DNA of 60,423 nt from Enterococcus cecorum. Lineage in GTDB: Bacteria > Bacillota > Bacilli > Lactobacillales > Enterococcaceae. The notes under the pieces are model-generated. The model was not told the DNA's origin, did no database searches, and saw only the letters and a program-made list of their open reading frames with translations. The stretch covers positions 1 through 60,423 of the forward strand of contig NZ_JAKUDS010000014.1 in assembly GCF_023221775.1 (NCBI RefSeq), written 5' to 3'. A program made the position numbers and the translations under genes. Positions within the stretch are counted from its first letter, which is position 1, and each line of letters opens with the position of its first letter. Shown here one piece after another: positions 30,210 to 39,905 of the stretch.

Positions 30210-30925
30210 TGCTACTAATTATTTTAGTTTTAAGTGTCGTGCTTTTTGCCATAAGTAATGTCTTTGCAGAAAACAAATGGCAAGCCGGACTATCTTTTGT
30301 CTTGGGCTTCATTTTTATTGTTTCCCTATCTTTAGTAACGCTTAATGTCACGCATCATTTTGGCATGAAACAAGAAGTAATCACCAAAAAGACTGAACTA
30401 CAATCATCCGTTTCTCAGAGTCAAATACCTATCTTATTATATCAAGGATTAGGTAATGGAACTGAAAAAGTATATCTCTACCGTACAGAGAAACAACAAA
30501 AGAAACCAAAAGCCACCAGTACAGAAAAAGTAAAGAATGTTGTTAAGACTATAGATGGTACTAACGCTTACCTTACCAATAAGAAAAAACAATGGGTCTA
30601 TAAGAATAGCTTTTATCAATTTCTATTTAATATAGCAGATAATAACCATGAATATATCGAACAAACAAACGAATTTAATTTACCAGCTTCTTGGGTAACT
30701 TTAAGTGTTAAACAAGCAAAATCACTAGAAGAACAAATAAAAAATAATCAAGCACAAATAGCTCAAGAAGGCAAAACCTATGTCATGAAAAAAATAGAAG
30801 CAGCAATAATGGCCAATCCGCAAATGGATGAAATTACGCAAAAACAATTAAGCGAAAAATTTCAAAAAGAATATCAAGCAAAAGTCTTTGCCGAAATCAT
30901 TCAAAAAGTAAAGAACGAGAAATAA
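30209..30925 (+). CDS. DUF4811-type membrane protein, partner of the DHA2 exporter
   Basis: 238 residues. Two membrane segments (about 2-18 and 25-46) are followed by a long hydrophilic region with basic stretches, ending in a helical segment rich in Gln, Lys and Glu. I recognise the layout as DUF4811, a family often found beside DHA2 exporters in Lactobacillales. GGAGGGAG precedes the ATG and translation is coupled to the exporter. It may assist assembly or regulate the exporter; the function is not established. Confidence 0.65.
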   Translation: MLLIILVLSVVLFAISNVFAENKWQAGLSFVLGFIFIVSLSLVTLNVTHHFGMKQEVITKKTELQSSVSQSQIPILLYQGLGNGTEKVYLYRTEKQQKKPKATSTEKVKNVVKTIDGTNAYLTNKKKQWVYKNSFYQFLFNIADNNHEYIEQTNEFNLPASWVTLSVKQAKSLEEQIKNNQAQIAQEGKTYVMKKIEAAIMANPQMDEITQKQLSEKFQKEYQAKVFAEIIQKVKNEK

Positions 30926-30929
30926 ACAA

Positions 30930-30969
30930 AACCTCCAAGAATGCATTCCTTACATCATTCTTGGAGGTT
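30930..30969. terminator. Bidirectional terminator after the DHA2 / DUF4811 operon
   Basis: A perfect 14-bp stem (AACCTCCAAGAATG and its complement) with a 12-nt loop. T follow on the plus strand and T on the minus strand, serving both convergent genes. Confidence 0.85.
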
Positions 30970-30978
30970 TCTTTACAG

Positions 30979-31239
30979 TTAAAAATTTTTCCGTTTATTC
31001 TTCTGCTGTAACGCACGTAAGATTTGTATAAAATAATCATCTGGAGATTGCTGTACTGGATTATCTACTTGATTCACTAAATCAAAACAATCAATAAGCT
31101 CTACACTATTCCATCTAGACTTATTTTCTTTATTGAACGAAAAATCATTCAACTCATAATATCGTACTGTATCAGGAGAAGTTGGTTCATTAGCACTAGT
31201 AATCGAATACTCTGAAATTTGGTTCACTGGATATTGCAT
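30979..31239 (-). CDS. Small hypothetical protein
   Basis: Eighty-six residues, not recognised. Acidic-polar protein with no membrane segment and a basic C-terminal end (KNKRKNF). It contains NKSRWNSVELID. A similar SRWN sequence occurs in the small ORF at 59588-59764. ATG at 31239 is chosen because AAGGAAGGTG lies six bases upstream; the ATG at 31260 lies before that ribosome site. It stands alone, sharing the terminator at 30930-30969. Confidence 0.65.
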   Translation of the reverse strand: MQYPVNQISEYSITSANEPTSPDTVRYYELNDFSFNKENKSRWNSVELIDCFDLVNQVDNPVQQSPDDYFIQILRALQQKNKRKNF

Positions 31240-31475
31240 ATGAATCACCTTCCTTTTCATTATCTCTACCTCTTCACACGTATTTTACCACAAAATTTGT
31301 TATCTGTTAAACCCCAAAAATTACTATGGAAACTTACATCTTTGCTTATTAGCTTACATTTGATATGTTTGTTTTTTAATATTACGTTATAATATCGCAT
31401 ATCATCTACACAATTCATTATTTTTGTATTATCATGGAAGAAAATAAGAATAAAAATGAATGGAGGTATTAGTGA

Positions 31476-32240
31476 ATGATTGAAATATTTGCTATTGTTG
31501 TTTTATTATTCTTTGCGTATTCTTTTATTGGGTGGCTTTGGGAAACAATTTACTGTTCTTTAAATGCCCATCATTTTGTTTATCGTGGATTTCTATTAGG
31601 TCCCATTACACCAATTTATGGATTTGGCATTTTGGGAGTCCTTTATTTAGTAGACCCCTATCAGAAAAATATTTTCGTCTTATTTTTTGTCTCGGCAATC
31701 TTGGTTAGTTTATTGGAATATATAACGAGCTACTTACTTGAAAAATTATTTTCATTATCTTTATGGGATTACAACGATGTCCCTTTAAATATTAACGGTA
31801 GAGTTGCCGTCCCTGTTTCTATATTTTGGGGAATTTGTTGCGTATTTATTGTCAAAGTTGTTCAACCTTGGATGCTTGATCATGCATTGTTAGCTTATCA
31901 AAAATATTCAATCTTTCTTCCTGTTCTATTAATCGCGATTACATCCTGCGATTTTGGTTATACTTTGGCTAATCTCGCTAGCTTTACAAAGGCGGTTAAA
32001 GAAATCAATGAAAGAATGGAAAATAAAAAACAAGAGCTTGGCAAAGAATTTACCCTATTTAGACAAGATACTGAAAAATTATCGCATTTATTATTTGATG
32101 AAAAGAAAAGTGAAATGCCAAAACTCAACTTCCAAGAAAAACGACTATTCCATTCCTTCCCTCATATGAAATTCAAAAAATTGAAAGACGAATCTAGCAC
32201 AAACGAGATTAAAGACATCCTGCGATATTTTAACAAATAA
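31476..32240 (+). CDS. CmpB-like putative ABC transporter permease (PF06541)
   Basis: 254 residues. Four to five membrane helices in the first two thirds contain SFIGWLWETIYCS, YRGFLLGPITPIYGFG and LWDYNDVPLNINGRVAVPVS, the hallmarks of the CmpB family. The last 80 residues form a charged cytoplasmic tail. No ATPase or binding-protein gene lies nearby, so a transporter role is uncertain. GGAGG precedes the ATG. Single-gene unit. Confidence 0.78.
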   Translation: MIEIFAIVVLLFFAYSFIGWLWETIYCSLNAHHFVYRGFLLGPITPIYGFGILGVLYLVDPYQKNIFVLFFVSAILVSLLEYITSYLLEKLFSLSLWDYNDVPLNINGRVAVPVSIFWGICCVFIVKVVQPWMLDHALLAYQKYSIFLPVLLIAITSCDFGYTLANLASFTKAVKEINERMENKKQELGKEFTLFRQDTEKLSHLLFDEKKSEMPKLNFQEKRLFHSFPHMKFKKLKDESSTNEIKDILRYFNK

Positions 32241-32243
32241 CTT

Positions 32244-32280
32244 TAAAAGCGGCGCCACAAATTTGTGACACCGCCTTTTT
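32244..32280. terminator. Terminator after the CmpB-like gene
   Basis: A near-palindrome from 32249 to 32274 (11 of 13 pairs) is followed by CTTTTTTA on the plus strand and preceded by AAAA, so it can also serve the convergent GNAT gene. Confidence 0.8.
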
Positions 32281-32798
32281 TATGGTTGATAATTTAAATG
32301 AAAAAAATAGCAATCCGGTTGAAATTGCGCTTCAAATTGAAACTCTCTCGCATATCCTTCTAAATGGAAACCTAATTTTTGTGCTAAACGGATACTACGT
32401 GTATTTTGACAATTAATGATTAGAAAGAAACATTTCAGTGAACGAGTCGAATACAAATGTACTAAAAAATCGCTGATTGCTTGAGACATCATCCCTCTTT
32501 GTTGAAAATTTCTATCTAACCAATAACTTAAATAGGCTGATTGCTGCGAATAATTGATTCCATGCGCTTCGACGATACCAATAACCTGATCTTGGTAGCA
32601 AATCACTTGAACTTCCATTAATCGTTGTTTTATCTGTGATTCATAATAGCGAAAAAATTGAGCAAAGTCGTCTCGTGTCTGGATCATTGATGCCCAATCT
32701 AACCATTGACTCAATTGTGGTCGATTCTCTTTTACAAGTGTGTATAAGACATCCTCATCGCTTGGCAGCAAAGATCTTAATTCAATTTGATTAATCAT
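32280..32798 (-). CDS. GNAT N-acetyltransferase, RimJ/RimL type
   Basis: 172 residues with the RimL layout: an IELRSLLPSDEDVLYTLV start, QRGMMSQAI in the acetyl-CoA loop, and NTRSIRLAQKLGFHLEGYARE near residue 139, in which Asn and the aromatic pair are typical. It would acetylate an N-terminal or antibiotic amine; substrate unknown. Its ATG overlaps the Nudix stop (TAATG). Confidence 0.87.
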   Translation of the reverse strand: MINQIELRSLLPSDEDVLYTLVKENRPQLSQWLDWASMIQTRDDFAQFFRYYESQIKQRLMEVQVICYQDQVIGIVEAHGINYSQQSAYLSYWLDRNFQQRGMMSQAISDFLVHLYSTRSLKCFFLIINCQNTRSIRLAQKLGFHLEGYAREFQFEAQFQPDCYFFHLNYQP

Positions 32799-33418
32799 TA
32801 GTCAAATACAACTTGCCAGTTAGAATCGTTTTGTGCTTGAAAACAAAGGGCAATCTGTGCTGCCGTATTTTTTGCCCCTGATAATTCCGGAAGCTCATCT
32901 AGCGCAAAGTATTGATAGCCAATGGTTTCACTATTTTCTTGGAAATGTCCACCAATTAGTTTACATAATACAAATACCTTGCAAATATTGTAAGGATAGA
33001 CAGGCAAATTATGCTTTTTACGATCGTGTAAAGCGATGATTTTTTGACATTCAACATCCAAACCAGCTTCTTCTTTGACTTCTTTTACAGTATTTTCACG
33101 AATGGACAAATCAAAATCCACCCAACCTCCAGGAAGTGACCATTTTCCGTCCTTTTCTTGTACCAAAAGAATTTTATTATCCTTAAATATTGCCGCTCTC
33201 GTATCTAATTTAGGGGTTTGATAACCAAATTCATGACAAAATAAATCATAAACTTTTTCACTTGTTACATCTGTATAGGATGATAAGATTTCTACAGATA
33301 AATCCCTTAATCTAGTATAACGTTCTTTATCAAATTCATCTTTACCATACCATAAACCATTTTGTGCAATTGCTTGAATTTCCATTGCCCATTGTAACCA
33401 CTGCTCTTGTTTCTCCAT
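32798..33418 (-). CDS. Nudix hydrolase with N-terminal Nudix_N domain
   Basis: 206 residues. A short helical N-terminal domain (about 1-65) precedes the Nudix fold. The Nudix box GGWVDFDLSIRENTVKEVKEEAGL starts near residue 111 (split: GGWVDFDLSI then KEVKEEAGL). The first Glu of the canonical motif is replaced, as in the YjhB-like subgroup that acts on ADP-ribose or similar nucleotides. GGTGATTTAG precedes the ATG. Coupled to the GNAT gene. Confidence 0.86.
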   Translation of the reverse strand: MEKQEQWLQWAMEIQAIAQNGLWYGKDEFDKERYTRLRDLSVEILSSYTDVTSEKVYDLFCHEFGYQTPKLDTRAAIFKDNKILLVQEKDGKWSLPGGWVDFDLSIRENTVKEVKEEAGLDVECQKIIALHDRKKHNLPVYPYNICKVFVLCKLIGGHFQENSETIGYQYFALDELPELSGAKNTAAQIALCFQAQNDSNWQVVFD

Positions 33419-33448
33419 CTAAATCACCTCATTTTCTCCTATTATAGC

Positions 33449-33486
33449 AAAAAACGTAGACGAAGAAATTTCCGCCTACATTTTTT
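33449..33486 (-). terminator. Terminator after lepA
   Basis: The imperfect stem at 33455-33480 (TGTAGGCGG with its partner on the minus strand) is followed by TTTTTTG, directly after the lepA stop. Confidence 0.7.
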
Positions 33487-33487
33487 A

Positions 33488-35326
33488 CTATTTTTTATTA
33501 TCTTCATCATCTGTTTTAAGAACAGCCATAAATGCTTCTTGAGGTACTTCCACAGATCCAATTTGCTTCATACGTTTTTTACCTTCTTTTTGTTTTTCTA
33601 GAAGTTTACGTTTACGCGAAACATCCCCACCATAACATTTAGCTAAGACATTCTTACGTAAAGCTTTGATATCAGTACGTGCAACAATCTTCTGACCTAT
33701 CGCCGCTTGAATTGGCACCTCAAATTGTTGGCGTGGAATTAATTTTTTCAGTTTCTCAACGATTAGTTTACCACGCTCATAAGCAAATTCACGGTGAACA
33801 ATAAAGCTTAAGGCGTCTACTTTCTCACTATTTAATAAGATATCCATCTTCACCAAACGACTTGCACGATAACCTGCCATTTCATAATCTAAAGAAGCAT
33901 AGCCTTTTGTACTTGATTTTAACTTATCAAAGAAATCGAAAACTATCTCAGAAAGTGGAATCTCATAGACAACATTCACTCGATATTCGTCAAGATAATC
34001 CATCGTTACAAAATCACCGCGCTTACGTTGTGAAAGTTCCATTACAGCTCCAACATATTCATTTGGCACCATAATTTGCGCTTTTACATAAGGCTCTTCT
34101 ACACGATCAATCTTTACTTGTTCTGGAAAATCTGCTGGGTTATCGACCGTAATCATCGTTCCATCTGTTAAATGAACATGATAAATTACAGATGGGGCAG
34201 TTGTAATTAATTCTAAATTAAATTCACGCTCTAATCGTTCTTGCACCACATCCATATGCAACAAACCTAAGAAGCCACAACGAAAACCAAAACCTAAAGC
34301 TTGGGAAGTTTCAGGTTCAAATTGTAAAGCAGCATCATTTAATTGAAGTTTTTCCAATGCTTCACGCAAATCGTTGTATCGAGAAGTGTCAATTGGATAT
34401 AAGCCGCAATACACCATTGGATTCATTTGACGGTATCCTTCAAGTGGCTCACTTGCGGGGTTGTTTGCTAAAGTAATGGTATCCCCTACACGTGTATCTT
34501 GAACTGTCTTAATAGAAGCCGTGATATAACCAACATCACCAACCATTAAGTAATCACGCTGGATTGCTTTGGGTGAAAATACACCTACTTCCGTTACTTC
34601 AAAGGTTTTTCCGTTACTCATCAATTGAATCTTATCACCAGGCTTAACCATACCGTCCATAATACGTACATTCAATACAACTCCACGATACGAATCATAA
34701 ACAGAATCAAAAATTAATGCTTTTAGCGGAGATTCAATATCACCAGTTGGCGCAGGAACGTATTCTACAATTTGTTCAAGTATTTCTTCAATACCTATTC
34801 CAGCTTTGGCACTTGCTAAAACAGCTTCTGATGCATCTATTCCGATGACATCTTCAATTTCATTGCGCACACGTTCAGGATCTGCTGCTGGCAAATCGAT
34901 TTTATTGATAACCGGCAAAATTTCTAGGTCGTTATCAATAGCTAAATAAACATTTGCTAGCGTTTGGGCTTCAATTCCTTGTGCCGCATCTACGACTAAA
35001 ACAGCCCCTTCACAAGCGGCTAAACTTCGCGATACTTCATAAGAGAAATCGACATGCCCAGGGGTGTCGATTAAATGAAAAATGTATGTTTTGCCGTCTT
35101 TTGCGATATAGTTTAATTCTACAGCATTTAATTTAATCGTAATTCCTCGTTCACGTTCAAGATCCATTGAATCTAATAATTGATCTTGCATTTCACGAGA
35201 AGAGACAGTATTTGTTTTTTCTAAAATACGGTCAGCCAAGGTGGATTTCCCATGATCGATATGTGCGATAATTGAGAAGTTACGAATCATCTCTTGGCGT
35301 TTTTTCATTTCTTCAATCGTATGCAT
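33488..35326 (-). CDS. lepA: Elongation factor 4 (LepA)
   Basis: This 612-residue translational GTPase acts on ribosomes (back-translocation or initiation quality). It shows G1 [15 protein letters not shown] near residue 20, G3 DTPGHVDF, G4 NKIDLP, EF-G-like domains II, III and V, and the unique C-terminal domain with [28 protein letters not shown] (split: [13 protein letters not shown]). The ATG at 35326 lies eight bases after GAGGA, rather than the GTG at 35341. Confidence 0.97.
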   Translation of the reverse strand: MHTIEEMKKRQEMIRNFSIIAHIDHGKSTLADRILEKTNTVSSREMQDQLLDSMDLERERGITIKLNAVELNYIAKDGKTYIFHLIDTPGHVDFSYEVSRSLAACEGAVLVVDAAQGIEAQTLANVYLAIDNDLEILPVINKIDLPAADPERVRNEIEDVIGIDASEAVLASAKAGIGIEEILEQIVEYVPAPTGDIESPLKALIFDSVYDSYRGVVLNVRIMDGMVKPGDKIQLMSNGKTFEVTEVGVFSPKAIQRDYLMVGDVGYITASIKTVQDTRVGDTITLANNPASEPLEGYRQMNPMVYCGLYPIDTSRYNDLREALEKLQLNDAALQFEPETSQALGFGFRCGFLGLLHMDVVQERLEREFNLELITTAPSVIYHVHLTDGTMITVDNPADFPEQVKIDRVEEPYVKAQIMVPNEYVGAVMELSQRKRGDFVTMDYLDEYRVNVVYEIPLSEIVFDFFDKLKSSTKGYASLDYEMAGYRASRLVKMDILLNSEKVDALSFIVHREFAYERGKLIVEKLKKLIPRQQFEVPIQAAIGQKIVARTDIKALRKNVLAKCYGGDVSRKRKLLEKQKEGKKRMKQIGSVEVPQEAFMAVLKTDDEDNKK

Positions 35327-35361
35327 GTTTTTCTTCCTCACATCATTTTTTCAGTCTTTTT

Positions 35362-35391
35362 ATTATACCAATGTTTGCTAATATTTGGCAA
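35362..35391 (-). promoter_or_regulatory. Promoter of lepA
   Basis: On the minus strand: TTGCCA (35386-35391), an 18-bp spacer, and TATAAT (35362-35367), about 35 bases before the start. Confidence 0.75.
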
Positions 35392-35429
35392 TAGTATAAT
35401 GGCAAAACAATCTTTGGGCAATAAGATAA

Positions 35430-35455
35430 GCAGTCCACCTTATTTGATAGACTGC
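35430..35455 (-). terminator. Hairpin after the activase gene
   Basis: GCAGTC and GACTGC form a 6-bp stem shortly after the stop of the 1407-residue gene. The following TTATCTTATT is a poor T-tract, so this is a weak terminator candidate. Confidence 0.45.
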
Positions 35456-35468
35456 CTCATATCTTCAT

Positions 35469-38400
35469 TTATACTTTTTGTAAATTTTTATTTGCACTCG
35501 AAAGCATCAAACGTATCCGATTCAACTGATTGACAATTGAAATTCCTGGATCATAATCAATTGCCGTAATATTTGCTTGCGGAAAAGATTCGCGTAAAGT
35601 TTTCAACATTCCCTTGCCAACCACATGATTAGGTAAACATCCAAAAGGTTGCATACAAATGATATTATTAACTCCTGTTTCTAAAAGATGAATCATTTCT
35701 CCCGTCAAAAACCAACCTTCACCAGTATGGCTACCAATTGAGATATAACTTTGCGTTGATTCAGCAAGTTTTTTGATTGAAGCTATACCATCAAAACGAT
35801 TAGATTTTAATAACTCCTTATGCATTGGTTTTTCTAATTCTTCAATAATTTTTAAAGCCAAGCTAGCTAAATATTGTGATTGCTTACTTTGTCCAAGGTT
35901 TTTACTGCGCCAAACTTGATTATATAATGAATAATTCATAAAACCAATTAAATCAGGAACAACCGCCTCGGCTCCTTCTGATTCAAGCAACTCAACGATA
36001 TTATTATTAGCGATTGGCGAATATTTGACCAAAATTTCTCCAACAACCCCTACTCTTGGTTTCACAATATCTAATAATTCAATTTGATCAAATGTCTGGA
36101 TAATTTGTTTCATATGGTGTCTAAAACGTGTAAATGAACCTTTTTTAACATCATCTTTTGCTATTTCAAGATAATGTTTATACCATTCATTCACCTCACC
36201 TGGATTTTTTTCATAAGGTCGAGTACGGTAAACTACTCGCTCGAACAAATCACCATACATTGCTGCTAAGGCAATCCGCTTCACTAGAGGAATTGTTAGT
36301 TTGAAACCTGGTGAAGACTCTACTCCTTTATTCCCCATCGAAAGTGAAATAACCGGAATTTCAGCAAATCCTGCATCACTTAATGCTTTTCGTAACAATG
36401 GAATATAGTTTGTTGCACGACATCCTCCCCCTGTTTGTGTTAACATTACCGAAGTATTATTCAAGTCATATTCTCCACTTTGTAGCGCTTCTAATAATTG
36501 ACCGATTGAAATAATCGCTGGATAGCAAGCATCATTATTGACAAAGCGCAAACCTACATCGATTGCTTGAGAATTTTCCGTTGGGAGAGAGACAACATGA
36601 TAGCCACATGCGCTAAAAGCTTGATCTAATAACCCTTCTTGATGAATTGGACTAAGCATAGGTAATAATATGGTGTGTTTTTTTCTCATTTCTTTTGTAA
36701 ATACGATGGAATCAGGGACCACTACCTCACTATATTCGATTTCAGGCAATTGAGCTCGTTCTTCAACTGCTGCTTTTAAAGAACGAAGTCGAATGCGTAC
36801 AGCACCTAAATTGGTTCCCTCATCTATCTTCAATACCGTATAAAGACGATGATGGCGATTAAGAATTTCTTGTACTTGATCAGTAGTCACAGCATCTATT
36901 CCACATCCAAAAGAATTTAGCTGTACGAGTTCGAGATTTGGTGTTTGACTAACAACTTTTGCTGCCGCGTATAGCCGAGAATGATACATCCATTGATTGA
37001 CCACACGTAAATGGTCAACATCGCCCAAATGAGAAATACTATCTTCGGTAAAGACATGAAATCCTTCTTGTGTCATCATTTCAGCAATGCCATGATGAAT
37101 TTCAGGATCCAAATGGTAAGGACGACCTGCTAAAACAATTCCCCGTTGCTCTTTCAACAACATCTTTTCCAACAATTCTTCTCCCTTTTGTTGAATATCT
37201 TTTCTACACTTTGCTAACTCTTTAAATCCTTCATCGACAGCTTCATGCCAAATTTCATCCGGTATGGCTAAATCAGAAAAACAATTTGCTAAGTTTTCGG
37301 CAACTACTTCAGGTTTAGATAAATCAAAGTAAGGGTGGCGATAATCCACGTGACCTGATTTAATTTCATCAAAATTATTGGCGATTACTTCTGGATAACT
37401 TTGAACAATTGGACAATTAAAATGATTTTGAGCTTGCGAAAATTGATTTTGCTCAAAAACAACACTTGGATAAAAGATACGATCCACGTTTTGTTCAATT
37501 AACGATTGGATATGGCCATGTACCAATTTTGCTGGGTAGCAGACTGTATCACTCGGAATCGTTTCAATCCCTTTCTCGAAAAGTTCTTTATTCGATCTTG
37601 GTGATAATACTACTTTAAAGCCAACTTTCGTAAAAATTGTGTGCCATAATGGATAATTTTCATACATATTTAGTACCCGAGGAATCCCAATCGTACCATA
37701 TTTTGCTTCATTCGCTTTCAATGAACGATATCTAAATAAACGACGATATTTGTAATCAACTAAATTGGTACGGCGATTTTCTTTTGGAATCTTAATTTTC
37801 GCTCCTCGTTCACACCGATTACCTGTAATAAATTGACGACCATCATTAAACAGCGTAACAGTAAGCATACAATTATTTTCACATAATCCACAATGGGTAA
37901 ATTCTTTTTCGCAAGTAAAGTTAGCTAATTCACTCGGCGTTACCATCTGAGATTTTTCATCAATTTGTGCATTCTCCAAGGCAATTAAAGCACATCCAAA
38001 AGCACCCATCAGCCCAGCAATACTTGGACGGATAACTTCTCTACCAGAAAGCAATTCAAACGCACGCAAAACAGCATCATTATAAAAAGTTCCACCCTGA
38101 CAAACAATTTTTTCACCTAAGTCTTCTGGTTTGCGAACTTTGATTACTTTAAAGAGTGCATTTTTAATTACAGAATAAGATAGCCCGGCCGAAATATCAG
38201 CTACACTCGCACCTTCTTTTTGAACTTGCTTCACTTTTGAGTTCATGAAAACAGTACAACGAGATCCCAAATCAACAGGATGTTTGGAAGTCAAGGCAAT
38301 CTTGGCAAAATCTTCAATTTTATAATTTAAACTTTTGGCAAATGTTTCGATAAATGAACCACACCCAGAAGAACAGGCTTCATTTAATTGAATCGCACTT

Positions 38401-39692
38401 AAAGCTCCATCCTGTATAGTCATAGCCTTCATATCTTGACCGCCAATATCTAAAATAAAATCTACTCCCGGTTGAAAATGATTAGCTGCTTTGTAATGAG
38501 CAATCGTTTCAACTTGGCCTAAATCTAATTTTAACGCGTGTTTAATCAAATGTTCACCATAACCAGTTACACAAGATTTAGCAATATAGCTTTCTGCTGG
38601 CAATTGTCGATAAATATCCTTCACTACTTCAATGACACTTTCAAGCGGTTTTCCTTTATTATTGCCATATGACTGATAACAAATCTCAGCCTCTTCATTA
38701 ATTAAGATAACTTTACTGGTTGTAGAACCTGCATCGATCCCTAAAAAGAGTGGTCCAACTTGATTAGAAAGATCGGCATAGGAAACAGAACTTGCTTGAT
38801 GACGTTTCTGAAATACTTGTAAATCTTCAGGCCGTTCAAACAATGGAGGCAAAGTCTGACTTACATTCACCGTTTCATTTTGTTGTTGTGTTAACTTTTC
38901 GATAATTTCTTGAATCGTATATTTTGTCTCATTATTAGCTAAAATCGCCGCCCCAATAGCTACAAAATACTGCGAATCATCTGGAAAAATAACCTGCTCA
39001 GGAGTCAAATGAAGAGTCTGAACAAAACGATTTCTAAGCTCAGGTAGAAATGTTAATGGTCCTCCTAAAAAAGTGACATTTCCTTTAATTTTACGTCCGC
39101 TAGCAAGACCGGCGATGGTTTGATTGACCACTGCTTGAAAAATACTGACTGCGATATCATTTCTTGAAGCACCCTCATTGATTAAAGGTTGGACATCTGT
39201 TTTGGCAAAGACACCACAACGTGAGGCGATGGGATAAATTTGCTCAAAATTCTTGGCTAATTCATTTAAGCCTAATGCATCAGTTTGTAACAAAGCAGCC
39301 ATTTGATCAATAAAAGCACCCGTCCCCCCAGCACAACTACCATTCATCCGTTGTTCTAAACTACCATCAAAGAATGTTATTTTCGCATCTTCGCCACCTA
39401 ATTCAATCGCAACATCTGTTTTTGGTATTTTCTGTTCTATTGCCTCTGTACAAGCAATTACTTCTTGGACAAAATCAATTTGCAAAATTTCAGCAAGTCC
39501 CATACCTGCTGATCCAGTTATGGCAATCTGAGCAACTCCATCATATTTTTGCCTCGCAGCTTCCAATACCTTTAAGACACAATTCACAACATCAGCATAA
39601 TGTCTTTGATATTGTTTAAATAATAACTTTCCATCTTCATTTAAGACTACAACTTTGACTGTAGTTGACCCGACATCGATCCCAATTTTCAT
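35469..39692 (-). CDS. Acyl-CoA dehydratase activase-related fusion protein (HgdC-like tandem ATPase plus HgdB-like domains)
   Basis: 1407 residues. Two BadF/BadG/HgdC ATPase modules come first (about 1-265 with IDVGSTTVKVVV and GGEDAKI; about 318-575 with IDAGSTTSKVIL and GGQDMKA). Each has cysteines positioned like the 4Fe-4S ligands of HgdC (SCAGGTGAF and CSSGCGSF). A DUF2229-like region and a dehydratase-like C-terminus with GCRATNYIPLLRKAL and MQPFGCLPNHV follow. The family activates 2-hydroxyacyl-CoA dehydratases by ATP-driven electron transfer; no separate dehydratase genes lie nearby. Its substrate is unknown. AGGTGA precedes the ATG. Confidence 0.85.
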   Translation of the reverse strand: MKIGIDVGSTTVKVVVLNEDGKLLFKQYQRHYADVVNCVLKVLEAARQKYDGVAQIAITGSAGMGLAEILQIDFVQEVIACTEAIEQKIPKTDVAIELGGEDAKITFFDGSLEQRMNGSCAGGTGAFIDQMAALLQTDALGLNELAKNFEQIYPIASRCGVFAKTDVQPLINEGASRNDIAVSIFQAVVNQTIAGLASGRKIKGNVTFLGGPLTFLPELRNRFVQTLHLTPEQVIFPDDSQYFVAIGAAILANNETKYTIQEIIEKLTQQQNETVNVSQTLPPLFERPEDLQVFQKRHQASSVSYADLSNQVGPLFLGIDAGSTTSKVILINEEAEICYQSYGNNKGKPLESVIEVVKDIYRQLPAESYIAKSCVTGYGEHLIKHALKLDLGQVETIAHYKAANHFQPGVDFILDIGGQDMKAMTIQDGALSAIQLNEACSSGCGSFIETFAKSLNYKIEDFAKIALTSKHPVDLGSRCTVFMNSKVKQVQKEGASVADISAGLSYSVIKNALFKVIKVRKPEDLGEKIVCQGGTFYNDAVLRAFELLSGREVIRPSIAGLMGAFGCALIALENAQIDEKSQMVTPSELANFTCEKEFTHCGLCENNCMLTVTLFNDGRQFITGNRCERGAKIKIPKENRRTNLVDYKYRRLFRYRSLKANEAKYGTIGIPRVLNMYENYPLWHTIFTKVGFKVVLSPRSNKELFEKGIETIPSDTVCYPAKLVHGHIQSLIEQNVDRIFYPSVVFEQNQFSQAQNHFNCPIVQSYPEVIANNFDEIKSGHVDYRHPYFDLSKPEVVAENLANCFSDLAIPDEIWHEAVDEGFKELAKCRKDIQQKGEELLEKMLLKEQRGIVLAGRPYHLDPEIHHGIAEMMTQEGFHVFTEDSISHLGDVDHLRVVNQWMYHSRLYAAAKVVSQTPNLELVQLNSFGCGIDAVTTDQVQEILNRHHRLYTVLKIDEGTNLGAVRIRLRSLKAAVEERAQLPEIEYSEVVVPDSIVFTKEMRKKHTILLPMLSPIHQEGLLDQAFSACGYHVVSLPTENSQAIDVGLRFVNNDACYPAIISIGQLLEALQSGEYDLNNTSVMLTQTGGGCRATNYIPLLRKALSDAGFAEIPVISLSMGNKGVESSPGFKLTIPLVKRIALAAMYGDLFERVVYRTRPYEKNPGEVNEWYKHYLEIAKDDVKKGSFTRFRHHMKQIIQTFDQIELLDIVKPRVGVVGEILVKYSPIANNNIVELLESEGAEAVVPDLIGFMNYSLYNQVWRSKNLGQSKQSQYLASLALKIIEELEKPMHKELLKSNRFDGIASIKKLAESTQSYISIGSHTGEGWFLTGEMIHLLETGVNNIICMQPFGCLPNHVVGKGMLKTLRESFPQANITAIDYDPGISIVNQLNRIRLMLSSANKNLQKV

Positions 39693-39749
39693 AATTTCAC
39701 CTTTTTTCTAGTTAATCCCAACATTTTTTCTTAAGTATAAATAATTCAG

Positions 39750-39761
39750 CAACACATGTTG
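39750..39761. promoter_or_regulatory. Palindromic operator candidate between the activase and TetR genes
   Basis: CAACACATGTTG has 5-bp inverted arms. It overlaps the -35 of the plus-strand TetR promoter (TTGAAA at 39759) and lies in the -35 region of the minus-strand activase promoter (TATACT near 39734-39739). Similar CAACA and TGTTG half-sites recur at about 39858 and 39875. Confidence 0.5.
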
Positions 39762-39788
39762 AAAATTGAACAAAGTGTTTGATATAAT
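39759..39788 (+). promoter_or_regulatory. Promoter of the TetR-family regulator
   Basis: TTGAAA (39759-39764), an 18-bp spacer, and TATAAT (39783-39788). Confidence 0.7.
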
Positions 39789-39905
39789 ACAATATATATT
39801 TTATGAAGCTGCAAATAAAAATGCAATCGACAATTAATTTGGATTTGTGAGATAAGCAACAAACTATATTTATATGTTGAAAAAAATAGAAATTTGGTGA
39901 GCAAT

